From Spirochaetia bacterium (GTDB taxonomy: Bacteria > Spirochaetota > Spirochaetia > PWKH01), in NCBI GenBank assembly GCA_021736505.1, contig JAIPFU010000021.1, positions 1 to 16,448 of the forward strand: a stretch of 16,448 nt of DNA. Reading direction: 5' to 3'. The position numbers were made by a program, and so were the translations under genes. Positions 1 to 6,998 of this stretch are shown in pieces (positions within the stretch are counted from its first letter, which is position 1; every line of letters begins with the position of its first letter). Under the pieces are notes generated by a model. It worked only from the letters and a program-made list of their open reading frames with translations. It ran no database searches and was not told the DNA's origin.

Positions 1-3
1 TGT

Positions 4-63
4 CTAGATTTTGATGTACCGCATAAAACGATACCTGCGGCTGCTGTATTCTGGACGTCGCAT
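4..63 (-). CDS. 19-residue basic peptide ORF downstream of the small membrane peptide
   Basis: An ORF whose ATG directly follows the TAA of the 28-residue peptide gene (junction TAAATG). It encodes MRRPEYSSRRYRFMRYIKI and then a TAG stop. It is rich in Arg, Tyr and Lys and has no predicted membrane segment. It has no separate Shine-Dalgarno (SD) sequence, so if translated it would depend on coupling to the upstream ORF. No family is recognised. It could be the chance reading frame of an mRNA 3' end; confidence is low. Confidence 0.2.
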   Translation of the reverse strand: MRRPEYSSRRYRFMRYIKI

Positions 64-150
64 TTATACGTATTGGGCTACTATCAATGCTAAAGCGATA
101 CCAGCTGCAACCGAACTGTAATAAGTTACGTACCAAGCTACTTTATTCAT
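64..150 (-). CDS. 28-residue putative single-pass membrane peptide
   Basis: The reading frame can be opened further upstream, but the ATG at 150 (MNKVAWYV...) is preferred because AGGAGGG lies 8 nt before it (about 156-164), while the longer versions have no SD. The peptide begins with a single Lys and a Trp-Tyr-Val-Thr-Tyr-Tyr stretch. It then has a small-residue/aliphatic helix (AAGIALALIVA) long enough for one membrane pass. A good sigma70-like promoter sits 36 nt upstream of the start. Small one-helix peptides of this kind often attach to membrane enzymes or transporters, but no known family (KdpF, CydX and similar) is recognised, so no function is given. The promoter plus SD pairing is the main reason to think it is real. 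Confidence 0.5.
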   Translation of the reverse strand: MNKVAWYVTYYSSVAAGIALALIVAQYV

Positions 151-192
151 ATGAGCACCCTCCTGTGTGTTTTTGTTTTTCTCTCTATGTAA

Positions 193-221
193 TCTATAAA
201 ATTTTATCGATAAAAAATCAA
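193..221 (-). promoter_or_regulatory. Sigma70-like promoter for the small membrane peptide, with a palindrome in its spacer
   Basis: On the minus strand, TTGATT (221-216) and TATAGA (198-193) are separated by exactly 17 bp. Transcription would start near 186, giving a leader of about 36 nt with an SD. The spacer contains the perfect 14-bp palindrome TTTTATCGATAAAA (202-215), which could be an operator. Element matches are read by eye. Confidence 0.45.
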
Positions 222-389
222 GAGGTTTACAGCAAAAAAAGTAAAAATTTTCGCGTATTTCCACTAATTCTTAAAAATATTTGCGGAATACCTGCATTTG
301 TGGGGAATTGGGTTCTTATTTTGATGATGCTATTACCGAATGGATGATTCAAGATTGCTATACTGAGAACTTAATTAAGATTAATTTGG

Positions 390-416
390 TTTGAAAATGA
401 TACAACAATTTTCAAA
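390..416. repeat. Perfect 9-bp inverted repeat upstream of the GntR-type regulator
   Basis: TTTGAAAAT at 390-398 and ATTTTCAAA at 408-416 are perfect inverted arms around a 9-nt centre. It lies 48 nt upstream of the regulator start and is not followed by a T-run, so it is more likely a protein-binding site than a terminator. Its right arm overlaps the only plausible -35 (TTTTCA, 409-414). Confidence 0.45.
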
Positions 417-451
417 AGGAAGGCAATAAACTATACTAATATAGTATTAGT
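409..451 (+). promoter_or_regulatory. Putative promoter and overlapping operator of the GntR-type regulator
   Basis: A weak -35 (TTTTCA, 409-414) and a -10 (TATACT, 432-437) are spaced 17 bp. The perfect inverted repeat ACTAATA-TAG-TATTAGT (435-451) begins within the -10 and ends just before the RBS. It is therefore well placed for negative autoregulation by the gene product. The arms of 7 bp around a 3-nt centre suit a dimeric winged-helix protein. The promoter call itself is tentative. Confidence 0.4.
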
Positions 452-463
452 AGGAGGTGTGAC

Positions 464-1498
464 GTGCCAAGAGGTAGAACTCGAAAAATTCATGATGTAA
501 AGCAACGGCTTATTGAGAGGATTACTTCAGATTACTTTCAGCCTGGTGATAAATTTTTTTCAATTAGATATATATCAATAACTTTTCAAATTAGCTATCA
601 GACAGTCTATAGACTTGTTAGGGAATTGGCTGAAGAAGGATATATACAATTGCGTCCTTCTTCAGGAGCCTTTATTGCCGGGAAAACAGAAAAGTATGAA
701 GGAGTACAGTTTTTTTTTCATGAAAGAGCAAAACGGAAAGATAGTTTTGGCCAAATGGTACTGAAATATTTAGTTCATCGCCTAGAACGGTTAGAAATTT
801 CTTATAAAATAACATATCTTTATAGAAATCAATCATGTACTATTGATAAGAGCTGGTATCCAGTTCTTTGGGAAACATCCCATCTGATAAACAGTTTAGT
901 TGAAAATAAGCGGTACTGTTTATTGATTAATGAACGGCCAAAACCTGGTACAGCAGCAACCTTTGTTGACAGTATATCACTTGATGATTTTTCTGGGGGA
1001 GTAACTGCAGGAGAAATATTTCGAAATATGCAAAGTATAAAAAAACCGGTTGTTATTTCTGGTCCTGAGAGTGATCTTCGTAGTATTGCCAGGGTTCAGG
1101 GGTTTCTATCTCAGTTTCCTCAAGCTTTTGTATTATCTGCGGGAAGTTGGGATTTCGAAGATGGGTACAACACATATTGTAAACTTGCAACATTTAAACC
1201 GGATGCATTATTCTGCTGTAATGACCGTTTGGCTTCTGCTGCAGTGTCCTGCATCTATGAAGCAGGATATCTTCGAATTCCAATAATTGGATTTGATGAT
1301 GCCCCGGTATCCCTTCAGTGTAATATTAGTACAATATCTATTCCTTGGGATGAACTTGCTCGAATTGGTTCAGAAGTTTTAAAAAAACGAATTGGAAATG
1401 ATACAAGCTCAACAATTAATTATATCCTTATAACTCGTCCAATTATTCGTGGTGATAACGTGAATTATAATCCTGTGCAAAACAGCAGACTCCGATAG
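464..1498 (+). CDS. GntR-type winged-helix regulator fused to a LacI/periplasmic-binding-like sensor domain
   Basis: Residues about 8-72 form a GntR winged helix: a basic N-terminus, 'YQTVYRLVRELAEEGYIQLRPSSGAFI' split by the recognition helix, and the wing. The rest (about 85-330) resembles the sugar-binding core of LacI-family regulators, especially 'PDALFCCNDRLA' (246-257) and 'IPIIGFDDAP' (272-281). This AraR-like architecture usually gives a repressor released by a sugar or sugar phosphate. The start is GTG at 464, since GGAGG (453-457) lies 6 nt upstream and the earlier GTG at 458 runs straight into TGA. An inverted repeat overlapping the putative -10 suggests autoregulation. The 3' end overlaps the convergent ROK kinase gene by 56 bp. 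Its likely targets are the kinase and/or the sugar operon starting at 2528; this is inferred from position. Confidence 0.8.
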   Translation: MPRGRTRKIHDVKQRLIERITSDYFQPGDKFFSIRYISITFQISYQTVYRLVRELAEEGYIQLRPSSGAFIAGKTEKYEGVQFFFHERAKRKDSFGQMVLKYLVHRLERLEISYKITYLYRNQSCTIDKSWYPVLWETSHLINSLVENKRYCLLINERPKPGTAATFVDSISLDDFSGGVTAGEIFRNMQSIKKPVVISGPESDLRSIARVQGFLSQFPQAFVLSAGSWDFEDGYNTYCKLATFKPDALFCCNDRLASAAVSCIYEAGYLRIPIIGFDDAPVSLQCNISTISIPWDELARIGSEVLKKRIGNDTSSTINYILITRPIIRGDNVNYNPVQNSRLR

Positions 1499-2348
1499 CA
1501 CCGGAAAATTCCTTCAGTTGAGCAGGAATTATTCTTACTTTGTGTCCTGCAGGCTGCCATTCATATGTATTTACATAGTCTTTCAGGGGGCCAAATAAAC
1601 TTTCTCCCGCCTCTGCAATGCCCCCGCCAATAATAATGAATTCAGGGTCAAGAATATTTATTATTCCAGCAATTGCACAAGCCAGTGTATGTACTGATGT
1701 AAGCCAATACTGTTCTGCCTCAGATTCCCCAGCTTTGAAGCGTTCAACCAATTCTTTAGTAGAGGATACATATCCATTAGTGCGTTTTTTAACGGACGCT
1801 TCTCCTATTGCATCTTCTAAGCTGCCAGGCATGTTACATATATCAGGTGAACCGTGAATATTTACTGAGATATGACCTAGATGCCCTGCCCGACCTATAT
1901 TTCCATGGAGTAAATGACCATCAACTATGGCTGCGCCTCCAACTCCCGTTCCAAGAGTAATCAGAGTTGCTTGTTTAGACCCCTTTGCAGCCCCAATGCA
2001 GATTTCGCCATAAAGTGCTGCATGGGCATCATTAAGGATTTGGATATCAACTGATGAATTAAGTGATTCTGCCCAATTTAATCCTTCGAGACCGTGGAGC
2101 CGCCCCGGCATATGTGCTATGTGAGTTTTCTGATAATCTGTCAGGCCTGGAGCAGCCAGTCCAATCCACGAAGGAGAACTTTTCATTTCTTTTGTAAACT
2201 CTTGAATTCTATTATGTATACATGCTGTCCATTGAGATGGGGTTTCATTAGTATTGATAATATGTGTTTTGATAATTTCTCGATTTTCCATTACTATCGC
2301 TGATTTAAGCCGATTTCCCCCAAGATCAATACCTATTCCATATTTCAT
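1443..2348 (-). CDS. ROK-family sugar kinase lacking the canonical zinc cysteine cluster
   Basis: A 301-residue ROK protein without an N-terminal HTH, so it should be a kinase transferring phosphate from ATP to a sugar hydroxyl in the cytoplasm. Visible motifs are the phosphate-binding DLGG (8-11), AAPG (65-68), the catalytic base region LNDAHAA with Asp107, GTGVGG (133-138) and GGG near 241. The zinc region is altered. Where most ROK proteins have CxCGxxGCxE, this one has 'CNMPGSLE' (171-178), which keeps one Cys, Gly and Glu. His156 of the preceding GH motif remains. I recall this variant in a ROK subgroup, so it is probably still active. The start has AGGAG 5 nt upstream, and a TATAAT-like -10 lies at 2387-2382. 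It is divergent from the UroD-like gene and overlaps the regulator's 3' end. The substrate is unknown. Confidence 0.82.
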   Translation of the reverse strand: MKYGIGIDLGGNRLKSAIVMENREIIKTHIINTNETPSQWTACIHNRIQEFTKEMKSSPSWIGLAAPGLTDYQKTHIAHMPGRLHGLEGLNWAESLNSSVDIQILNDAHAALYGEICIGAAKGSKQATLITLGTGVGGAAIVDGHLLHGNIGRAGHLGHISVNIHGSPDICNMPGSLEDAIGEASVKKRTNGYVSSTKELVERFKAGESEAEQYWLTSVHTLACAIAGIINILDPEFIIIGGGIAEAGESLFGPLKDYVNTYEWQPAGHKVRIIPAQLKEFSGAIGVCCFAQDYNSRYHHE

Positions 2349-2381
2349 AGCTGCTCCTGTAGCATTGTTGGATTGATTTTC

Positions 2382-2410
2382 ATTATAGGTGATTCAATGA
2401 GATAAAGAAA
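2382..2410 (-). promoter_or_regulatory. Putative promoter of the minus-strand ROK kinase
   Basis: A good -10 (TATAAT, 2387-2382) sits 17 bp from a weak -35 (TTTCTT, 2410-2405). This would give a leader of roughly 25-30 nt to the ATG at 2348. A poor -35 suggests that activation or weak expression is possible. Confidence 0.35.
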
Positions 2411-2446
2411 TAAAAAAGATTTATATCATATCAGATATTACGTAAA

Positions 2447-2489
2447 ATTATATTATATAAGTTGAGATTCCTTGAAATCATGATATAAT
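2447..2489 (+). promoter_or_regulatory. Promoter of the UroD-like gene with an adjacent operator-like element
   Basis: TTGAGA (2462-2467), a 16-bp spacer and a perfect TATAAT (2484-2489) lie about 38 nt before the TTG start. Immediately upstream and overlapping the -35, 2447-2463 matches 13 of 17 positions of the perfect operator candidate found at 5986-6002, including the whole right half ATAAGTT. The stretch is AT-rich, so part of the match could be chance. Confidence 0.5.
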
Positions 2490-2527
2490 TCTAATGAAAT
2501 TACTAATCTGGAAAATAGGAGGCTTCA

Positions 2528-3700
2528 TTGACTCAGCGCAATAGGGTTATGACAGCATTAGCTCAGCAGGAGCCGGATAAAATTCCTTTTGATTTTTCTT
2601 CAACAAATGTATCGGGTATAGCCATTCAGGCATACCGAAGGTTAGTTCAGGAAATGAACTTCCAAGATGAAGAAATTACTACTTGGGATATGATCCAGCA
2701 GTTAGCAAAACCATCGGAACAATTTTTAAGAAAATTTAAAACAGAATTTCGAGGTCTTCTGCCTTATTATTATGCAAATATTCCGCTTCCTGAAGGTAGT
2801 GATCTTTGGAATAAAGTCCATGAACAGAGAAAAGGTTTTTTCTTTTATAGAGATGAGTGGCAGATAGAGTTTCGGTTTAAACCTGGGCAAGATCTTTACT
2901 ATACTAGAATTTTAGGCCCCTTGGATGGTGAAACTATAAGTACGGATCAAATAGAAACTTTTATAGGACCGCAGGGTGATGAACCATGGCGATATTCAGG
3001 AATGGCGGAGAAAGCTGAAGAATACAAAAATAATGATTATACAGTTCTGATTAGATCTGTATGTTCTGGATTATGCGAAATGGGGGCTAAACTTAGAGGT
3101 ATGGATTCGTTTTTTTTAGATCTTGCTCTAAACGAATCTGCTGCTGAGAAGCTCATAGAGCAGATATTTTTGGTTAAATTAAAATATTGGCAAAAACTTC
3201 TTAGTGACTTTGGTGAATCAGTGGATATAATTGTAGAGGCTGATGACTACGGCTCTCAGGAAGCATTACTATTATCGCCCAATATGTTCAATAGATTCTT
3301 CAAACCATATTGGAAAACCTTATTTTCTGAGATTAAGAAAATAGCACCACATGCAAAAATATTTTTTCACTCCTGCGGAGCAATACGGCCGCTTATTCCA
3401 GATTTTATTGATATGGGTGCTGATATCCTTAATCCAATTCATACTCGTGCCAAAGGTATGGAGCCATTAGGCTTAAAGCGTGATTTTGGAAGGGAAATCT
3501 GTTTTTGGGGTGGCGGCATAGATACGCAGCAGGTGTTGCCGAATGGAACTCAGGAAGAAGTAGCTGATGAGGTTAAACGCAGCATAGATGTTCTAGCTCC
3601 AGGTGGGGGATGGGTATTTTCTCCTATCCATAATGTACAGGCTGATGTTCCCCCAGAGAATTTTTTAACAATGTATAGAACATTTATGGAAAATCGGTAA
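2528..3700 (+). CDS. Uroporphyrinogen-decarboxylase-superfamily (UroD/MtaA-fold) enzyme of a sugar cluster
   Basis: A cytoplasmic TIM-barrel protein of 390 residues. The N-terminus 'TQRNRVMTALAQQEPDKIPF' is characteristic of the UroD/methyltransferase superfamily. Further motifs are EADDYGSQ (237-244), FHSCG (280-284, with His281 and Cys283 in the HxC position that binds zinc in MtaA/MtbA methyltransferases) and a C-terminal 'FSPIHNVQADVPPEN'. The third zinc Cys of those methyltransferases is not present; His368 lies roughly there. It is unlikely to be the haem enzyme HemE, given its sugar-operon context and divergent motifs. Members in sugar clusters are generally uncharacterised; decarboxylation or methyl transfer are the two chemistries to consider. 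The start is TTG at 2528 with AGGAGG 5 nt upstream. It is the first gene of the plus-strand cluster, 16 bp before the next gene. Confidence 0.8.
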   Translation: MTQRNRVMTALAQQEPDKIPFDFSSTNVSGIAIQAYRRLVQEMNFQDEEITTWDMIQQLAKPSEQFLRKFKTEFRGLLPYYYANIPLPEGSDLWNKVHEQRKGFFFYRDEWQIEFRFKPGQDLYYTRILGPLDGETISTDQIETFIGPQGDEPWRYSGMAEKAEEYKNNDYTVLIRSVCSGLCEMGAKLRGMDSFFLDLALNESAAEKLIEQIFLVKLKYWQKLLSDFGESVDIIVEADDYGSQEALLLSPNMFNRFFKPYWKTLFSEIKKIAPHAKIFFHSCGAIRPLIPDFIDMGADILNPIHTRAKGMEPLGLKRDFGREICFWGGGIDTQQVLPNGTQEEVADEVKRSIDVLAPGGGWVFSPIHNVQADVPPENFLTMYRTFMENR

Positions 3701-3716
3701 ATAGAGGAGATTATGA

Positions 3717-4817
3717 ATGGAAAAAAAGTGGAAGATAGCTGGAATAAATTTCGCTCATATGCATATGGGTGATAATCTTCGAATGGTTCATGAACATCCA
3801 AAAGCAGAAATTGTTGGTATTTGTGATGAAAACGTGAAAAATATGAAAGATGCTGTAGATAATTTTGGGCTATCTAAGGAAAAGGTTTTTACGGATTACA
3901 AGCGTTGTATAGAGCAGACAGAACCCGATATTGTTATTTTATGTCCACCGACTGCAGAACATGCATTGTGGGTTGAACGAATTGCTTCCTACGGTGTGCA
4001 TGTACTGCTCGAAAAGCCCTTTGGAGCCTCTACAGAAGAAGCAGACAGAATAATTAGTACTATGGAAAAAAGTGGAGCCTATCTTGCAGTAAATTGGCCT
4101 TTAGCTTGGTACCCGCCTCATGTAACTGCAAAACAGCTTATAGATGAAGGTGCTATAGGAACGGTTAGAGAAGTACATTATTATGACGGGAACCGTGGTC
4201 CTTTGTGGCATGGAGCTGATAAAGTTACTGCAACAGAAGAACAAGTAGCCAAGGAAAAACCTCGTTCATGGTTCTATAAAAAGGAAGAAGGAGGAGGGTC
4301 ATTGCTGGATTATTTGGGATATGGAGTTACTTTGGGCACATGGTATCTCGAAGGGAAAAAACCTTTGGAAGTTGTTTCGGTTATCGATGAAAATGAAGAA
4401 TTAGAAGTGGATGAACATAGTATAACCACTGTTAGATACGACACAGGGCTTTCAAAATTTGAAACTCGCTGGGGGACATTTTCTGATCCATGGACACATC
4501 AGCCGCAACCGAAATGCGGTTTTGTAATTGTAGGAAGTAGGGGAACAATAAGCAGCTATGACTTCGAACAGCACGTTATTTTGCAGACAGCAGAAAGTAT
4601 TGAAGGGGCAAAAATACCTGCTAAGGACCTGCAATCTCCAAACAGAAATCCTGTTGAATATTTTATTGACTGCATCAAGACAGGCCGGCAGGTAGAAGGA
4701 CCTTTAAGTCCAGAAATCAGTAGAATAGGACAAGTTATTGTTGATGCGGCATATGAAAGTGCCCATGAGAAACGGCGAGTGTCCCTTAAGGATTTTCAAT
4801 GGGGATCTGGGAGGTAA
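3717..4817 (+). CDS. Gfo/Idh/MocA-family oxidoreductase with non-canonical nucleotide and active-site motifs
   Basis: A 366-residue NAD(P)-dependent sugar or cyclitol dehydrogenase-like protein. The Rossmann domain occupies about 1-125 and the C-terminal α/β substrate domain the remainder. The signature LLEKPFG (97-103) supplies the conserved Lys100. Two features are unusual. The glycine-rich loop reads AGINFAHMHMGDN instead of GxGxxA/G. The usual D-x-G-x-H motif after GGG is 'GGGSLLDYLGYG' (192-203), so the catalytic His is absent. I recall a subfamily with a similar LLDYxxYG motif, so it is probably functional with altered chemistry or cofactor. ATG at 3717 follows GAGGAGA by 6 nt. It is tightly packed between the UroD-like gene and a second oxidoreductase (4-bp gap), implying cotranscription. 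Confidence 0.78.
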   Translation: MEKKWKIAGINFAHMHMGDNLRMVHEHPKAEIVGICDENVKNMKDAVDNFGLSKEKVFTDYKRCIEQTEPDIVILCPPTAEHALWVERIASYGVHVLLEKPFGASTEEADRIISTMEKSGAYLAVNWPLAWYPPHVTAKQLIDEGAIGTVREVHYYDGNRGPLWHGADKVTATEEQVAKEKPRSWFYKKEEGGGSLLDYLGYGVTLGTWYLEGKKPLEVVSVIDENEELEVDEHSITTVRYDTGLSKFETRWGTFSDPWTHQPQPKCGFVIVGSRGTISSYDFEQHVILQTAESIEGAKIPAKDLQSPNRNPVEYFIDCIKTGRQVEGPLSPEISRIGQVIVDAAYESAHEKRRVSLKDFQWGSGR

Positions 4818-4821
4818 GCTA

Positions 4822-5952
4822 ATGGCAGAAAGAACAAAGGAAAGCTCCTATGGACTTGGGGAGCGTACAAAACGGGAGAAGGTTCAAGCTCCAGATTTGC
4901 CATACAGGCCACAGAAGACAAAGAATTATAATCCTCCAATTGGATTAATCGGATGCGGCGGAATTTCTCAGCAGCATCTAACGGCTTATAAGAAAGCAGG
5001 TTATCAGGTTTCAGCATTATGCGATCCAATAATTGAAAAAGCAGCCAAAGCCCGCGATATGTACTATCCCAAAGCTGACATTTTTTCTGATTATCAGGAT
5101 GTACTTAAAAGAAATGATATTCAGGTAGTTGATATAGCTACCCATCCTGAATTGAGATATCCAATAATGGAAAAAGCGGTTAACGCTGAGAAGCATATAC
5201 TTAGTCAAAAACCCTTTGTACTAGAATTGGAAAAGGGAAAAAAACTTGTAGATATGGCTGAAAAAAGAGGTGTGAAAATTGCTGTAAATCAGAATGGAAG
5301 ATGGGCTCCTCATTTTTCTTATATGCGCAAGGGGATTGAAGCAGGTCTGATAGGTGATGTTGGTGCAGTACATATGTCCGTAAGTTGGAATCATAATTGG
5401 GTTGCAGGTACGCATTTTGAAGATATGCAAGACTTAATTTTATTTGATTTCGGCATACACTGGTTTGATATGTTAAATGTTTTTATGCGTGGTAAAAATA
5501 TAAAAGAGGTTTATGCCTTAAAAGAAAAATTCCCTGATCAGAAAGTACGTCCTCCTATGCTTGCAGAGGTTCTTATCTCTTTTGATGAAGGGGTAGGCAG
5601 TATCACTTTTGATGCAGATACTATCTATGGAGAGGAAGACAGAAGTGTAGTAATTGGACGAGAAGGTACGTTCTGCAGTACTGGCCCGGATCTGAATGAA
5701 CAAAAAGTCATCCTTTACAGATCCCAAGGAGTATCAACTCCAGAACTAAAAGGAACGTGGTTCCCTGATGGCTTTCATGGAGCAATGGCCGAATTATTGT
5801 GTGCGGTTGAACAGGATCGTGAACCCGATAATAGTGGAAGAGATAATTTACACAGCCTTTCTTTATGTTTTGCGGCACTGGAAAGTGCTTCATCAGGAAA
5901 GCCTGTTGAACCAGGCGCAATAAAAAGTGTAATTAAAAGAATAAGAAAATAA
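4822..5952 (+). CDS. Gfo/Idh/MocA-family oxidoreductase with an N-terminal extension
   Basis: The frame is open from 4738, but the ATG at 4822 is chosen. GGGAGG (4809-4814) lies 7 nt before it, and the upstream residues would lie inside the preceding gene. The 376-residue product has about 38 extra N-terminal residues (including PDLPYRP) before the Rossmann motif GLIGCGGIS (41-49). I remember this extension from related sequences. The EKP motif is replaced by LSQKPF (127-132), keeping Lys130, and DFGIHWFD (209-216) supplies the catalytic His213. It probably oxidises or reduces a sugar or sugar-acid hydroxyl with NAD(P). Together with the preceding gene it makes a pair of dehydrogenases that could carry out a redox cycle (oxidise, modify, reduce). 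It is the last gene before an internal promoter. Confidence 0.82.
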   Translation: MAERTKESSYGLGERTKREKVQAPDLPYRPQKTKNYNPPIGLIGCGGISQQHLTAYKKAGYQVSALCDPIIEKAAKARDMYYPKADIFSDYQDVLKRNDIQVVDIATHPELRYPIMEKAVNAEKHILSQKPFVLELEKGKKLVDMAEKRGVKIAVNQNGRWAPHFSYMRKGIEAGLIGDVGAVHMSVSWNHNWVAGTHFEDMQDLILFDFGIHWFDMLNVFMRGKNIKEVYALKEKFPDQKVRPPMLAEVLISFDEGVGSITFDADTIYGEEDRSVVIGREGTFCSTGPDLNEQKVILYRSQGVSTPELKGTWFPDGFHGAMAELLCAVEQDREPDNSGRDNLHSLSLCFAALESASSGKPVEPGAIKSVIKRIRK

Positions 5953-5979
5953 CAGTACTTTTAAAGTAATAAAAAAAAC

Positions 5980-6007
5980 TTGACAAACTTATTAGATAAG
6001 TTACAAT
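5980..6007 (+). promoter_or_regulatory. Strong promoter whose spacer is a perfect 17-bp operator
   Basis: A consensus -35 TTGACA (5980-5985) and a -10 TACAAT (6002-6007) are 16 bp apart. The spacer is AACTTAT-TAG-ATAAGTT (5986-6002), a perfect 7-3-7 inverted repeat. A repressor bound here would block RNA polymerase directly. The candidate regulators are the ROK regulator at 13566 and the GntR-LacI protein at 464. A small symmetric element, TACTTTTAAAGTA (5956-5968), lies just upstream. Confidence 0.7.
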
Positions 6008-6039
6008 ATGTTGACTAAAAAGTGGATAGAAGGTAAAGC

Positions 6040-6984
6040 ATGAGTAAGACAATTGGTATTGATATAGGCGGCACAAAAATTGCTATTGGTATTATTGATG
6101 CTGAAGGTAAAATCATTGATGAGAAGAAAATACCTACTCATTCTCAAAAAAAGTTTTCATATTCTTTTTTTAGAATTTGTCAAGTAATTGATGCTTTAAT
6201 AGAAAAGTACTGCAGTTCTTTTGATGAATTTTCTGGTATCGGAGTTGGTTGTGCGGGACCCTTGGATTTACTTAATGGGAGAGTAAGTAATCCTTACACT
6301 CTTCCCGGGTGGGATGATGCCCCAATAAAGGCCATGCTTGAAGATCGGTACAAGTGCACTGTGGTACTGGAAAACGATGCAGATGCTGCACTTTTAGGAG
6401 AACTTAAGGTAAGGAGTACAAAGTGGGAAAGTGTTATCATGCTTACCTTCGGTACTGGTGTAGGAGGTGCTGTATACCACAATGGGGAAATTTTCAGAGC
6501 TGAATCAAATGGACATCCTGAACTTGGCCATGTAGTTGTTTCAGAACAGATGAGTAATTGTTACTGCGGAACAAACGGTTGTCTTGAATCGGTTGCTTCC
6601 GGTTCAGCACTAACCCGTAAAGCAAAAGATGCAGGATACAAAGATTTTCCTGACTTCATTAATTCTAATGAGGATAGCTTAGGAGAGGAATTAATAAATT
6701 ATAAAAAAGAAATTCTTGACAATTGGGTACGGAATGTTACCCACGCACTTTGGAATTTCATGCATACTTTCTATCCGCAGTTGATAATTCTCGGCGGTGG
6801 TGCGATGGAATCACTATTTGATCTTGTTTACGAAGAGATACAGGAAAAACTGCGGAAGAGTACATTCTGCAGTAATGTAATTCTTGAGAAAGCGCTAATG
6901 GAAGGGAAAGCGGGGATGATTGGAGCTGCTTCTTTGGTTGATAATCAGGGATATTTACGGGAAATTGCGCCTGAAAATATTTAA
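6040..6984 (+). CDS. ROK-family sugar kinase (glucokinase / N-acetylhexosamine kinase type)
   Basis: A 314-residue canonical ROK kinase. Motifs in order are the phosphate loop DIGGTK (8-13), GCAGPLD (70-76), the catalytic LENDADAA with Asp113, FGTGVGGA (137-144), HPELGH (159-164) and the complete zinc cluster CYCGTNGCLE (174-183). The HPELGH/zinc block is where the sugar 2-position is read in ROK hexokinases and N-acetylmannosamine/N-acetylglucosamine kinases. Residues alone do not settle whether the sugar is glucose, an N-acetylhexosamine or another hexose. ATG at 6040 is preceded by a moderate SD (AGAAGG). It has its own operator-controlled promoter and leads directly into the ABC transporter genes, so it probably phosphorylates the imported sugar or a product made by the oxidoreductases. 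Confidence 0.88.
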   Translation: MSKTIGIDIGGTKIAIGIIDAEGKIIDEKKIPTHSQKKFSYSFFRICQVIDALIEKYCSSFDEFSGIGVGCAGPLDLLNGRVSNPYTLPGWDDAPIKAMLEDRYKCTVVLENDADAALLGELKVRSTKWESVIMLTFGTGVGGAVYHNGEIFRAESNGHPELGHVVVSEQMSNCYCGTNGCLESVASGSALTRKAKDAGYKDFPDFINSNEDSLGEELINYKKEILDNWVRNVTHALWNFMHTFYPQLIILGGGAMESLFDLVYEEIQEKLRKSTFCSNVILEKALMEGKAGMIGAASLVDNQGYLREIAPENI

Positions 6985-6998
6985 AATGGTCATATCGG

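Larger units (their letters stand above)
151..463. other. Gene-free stretch between the small peptide and the GntR-type regulator
   Basis: The plus-strand ORF at 87-347 in this stretch has no SD and low-complexity composition, and looks like a shadow. The supportable content is regulatory: the minus-strand promoter at 193-221, a long inverted repeat at 390-416, and an operator-like repeat at 435-451 just before the regulator's RBS. Nothing else was recognised. Confidence 0.6.

Noticed and set aside
87..347. 86-codon plus-strand ORF
   Set aside because: It has no SD, low-complexity translation and overlaps the better supported minus-strand peptide and promoter.
4738..4821. Upstream extension of the second oxidoreductase frame
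   Set aside because: It lies inside the previous gene, has no SD, and the ATG at 4822 has GGGAGG at proper spacing.
2528..5952. Levoglucosan or myo-inositol pathway assignment
   Set aside because: The expected xylose-isomerase/AP-endonuclease-like sugar isomerases and the inositol-specific enzymes are absent, while a UroD-fold protein is present.
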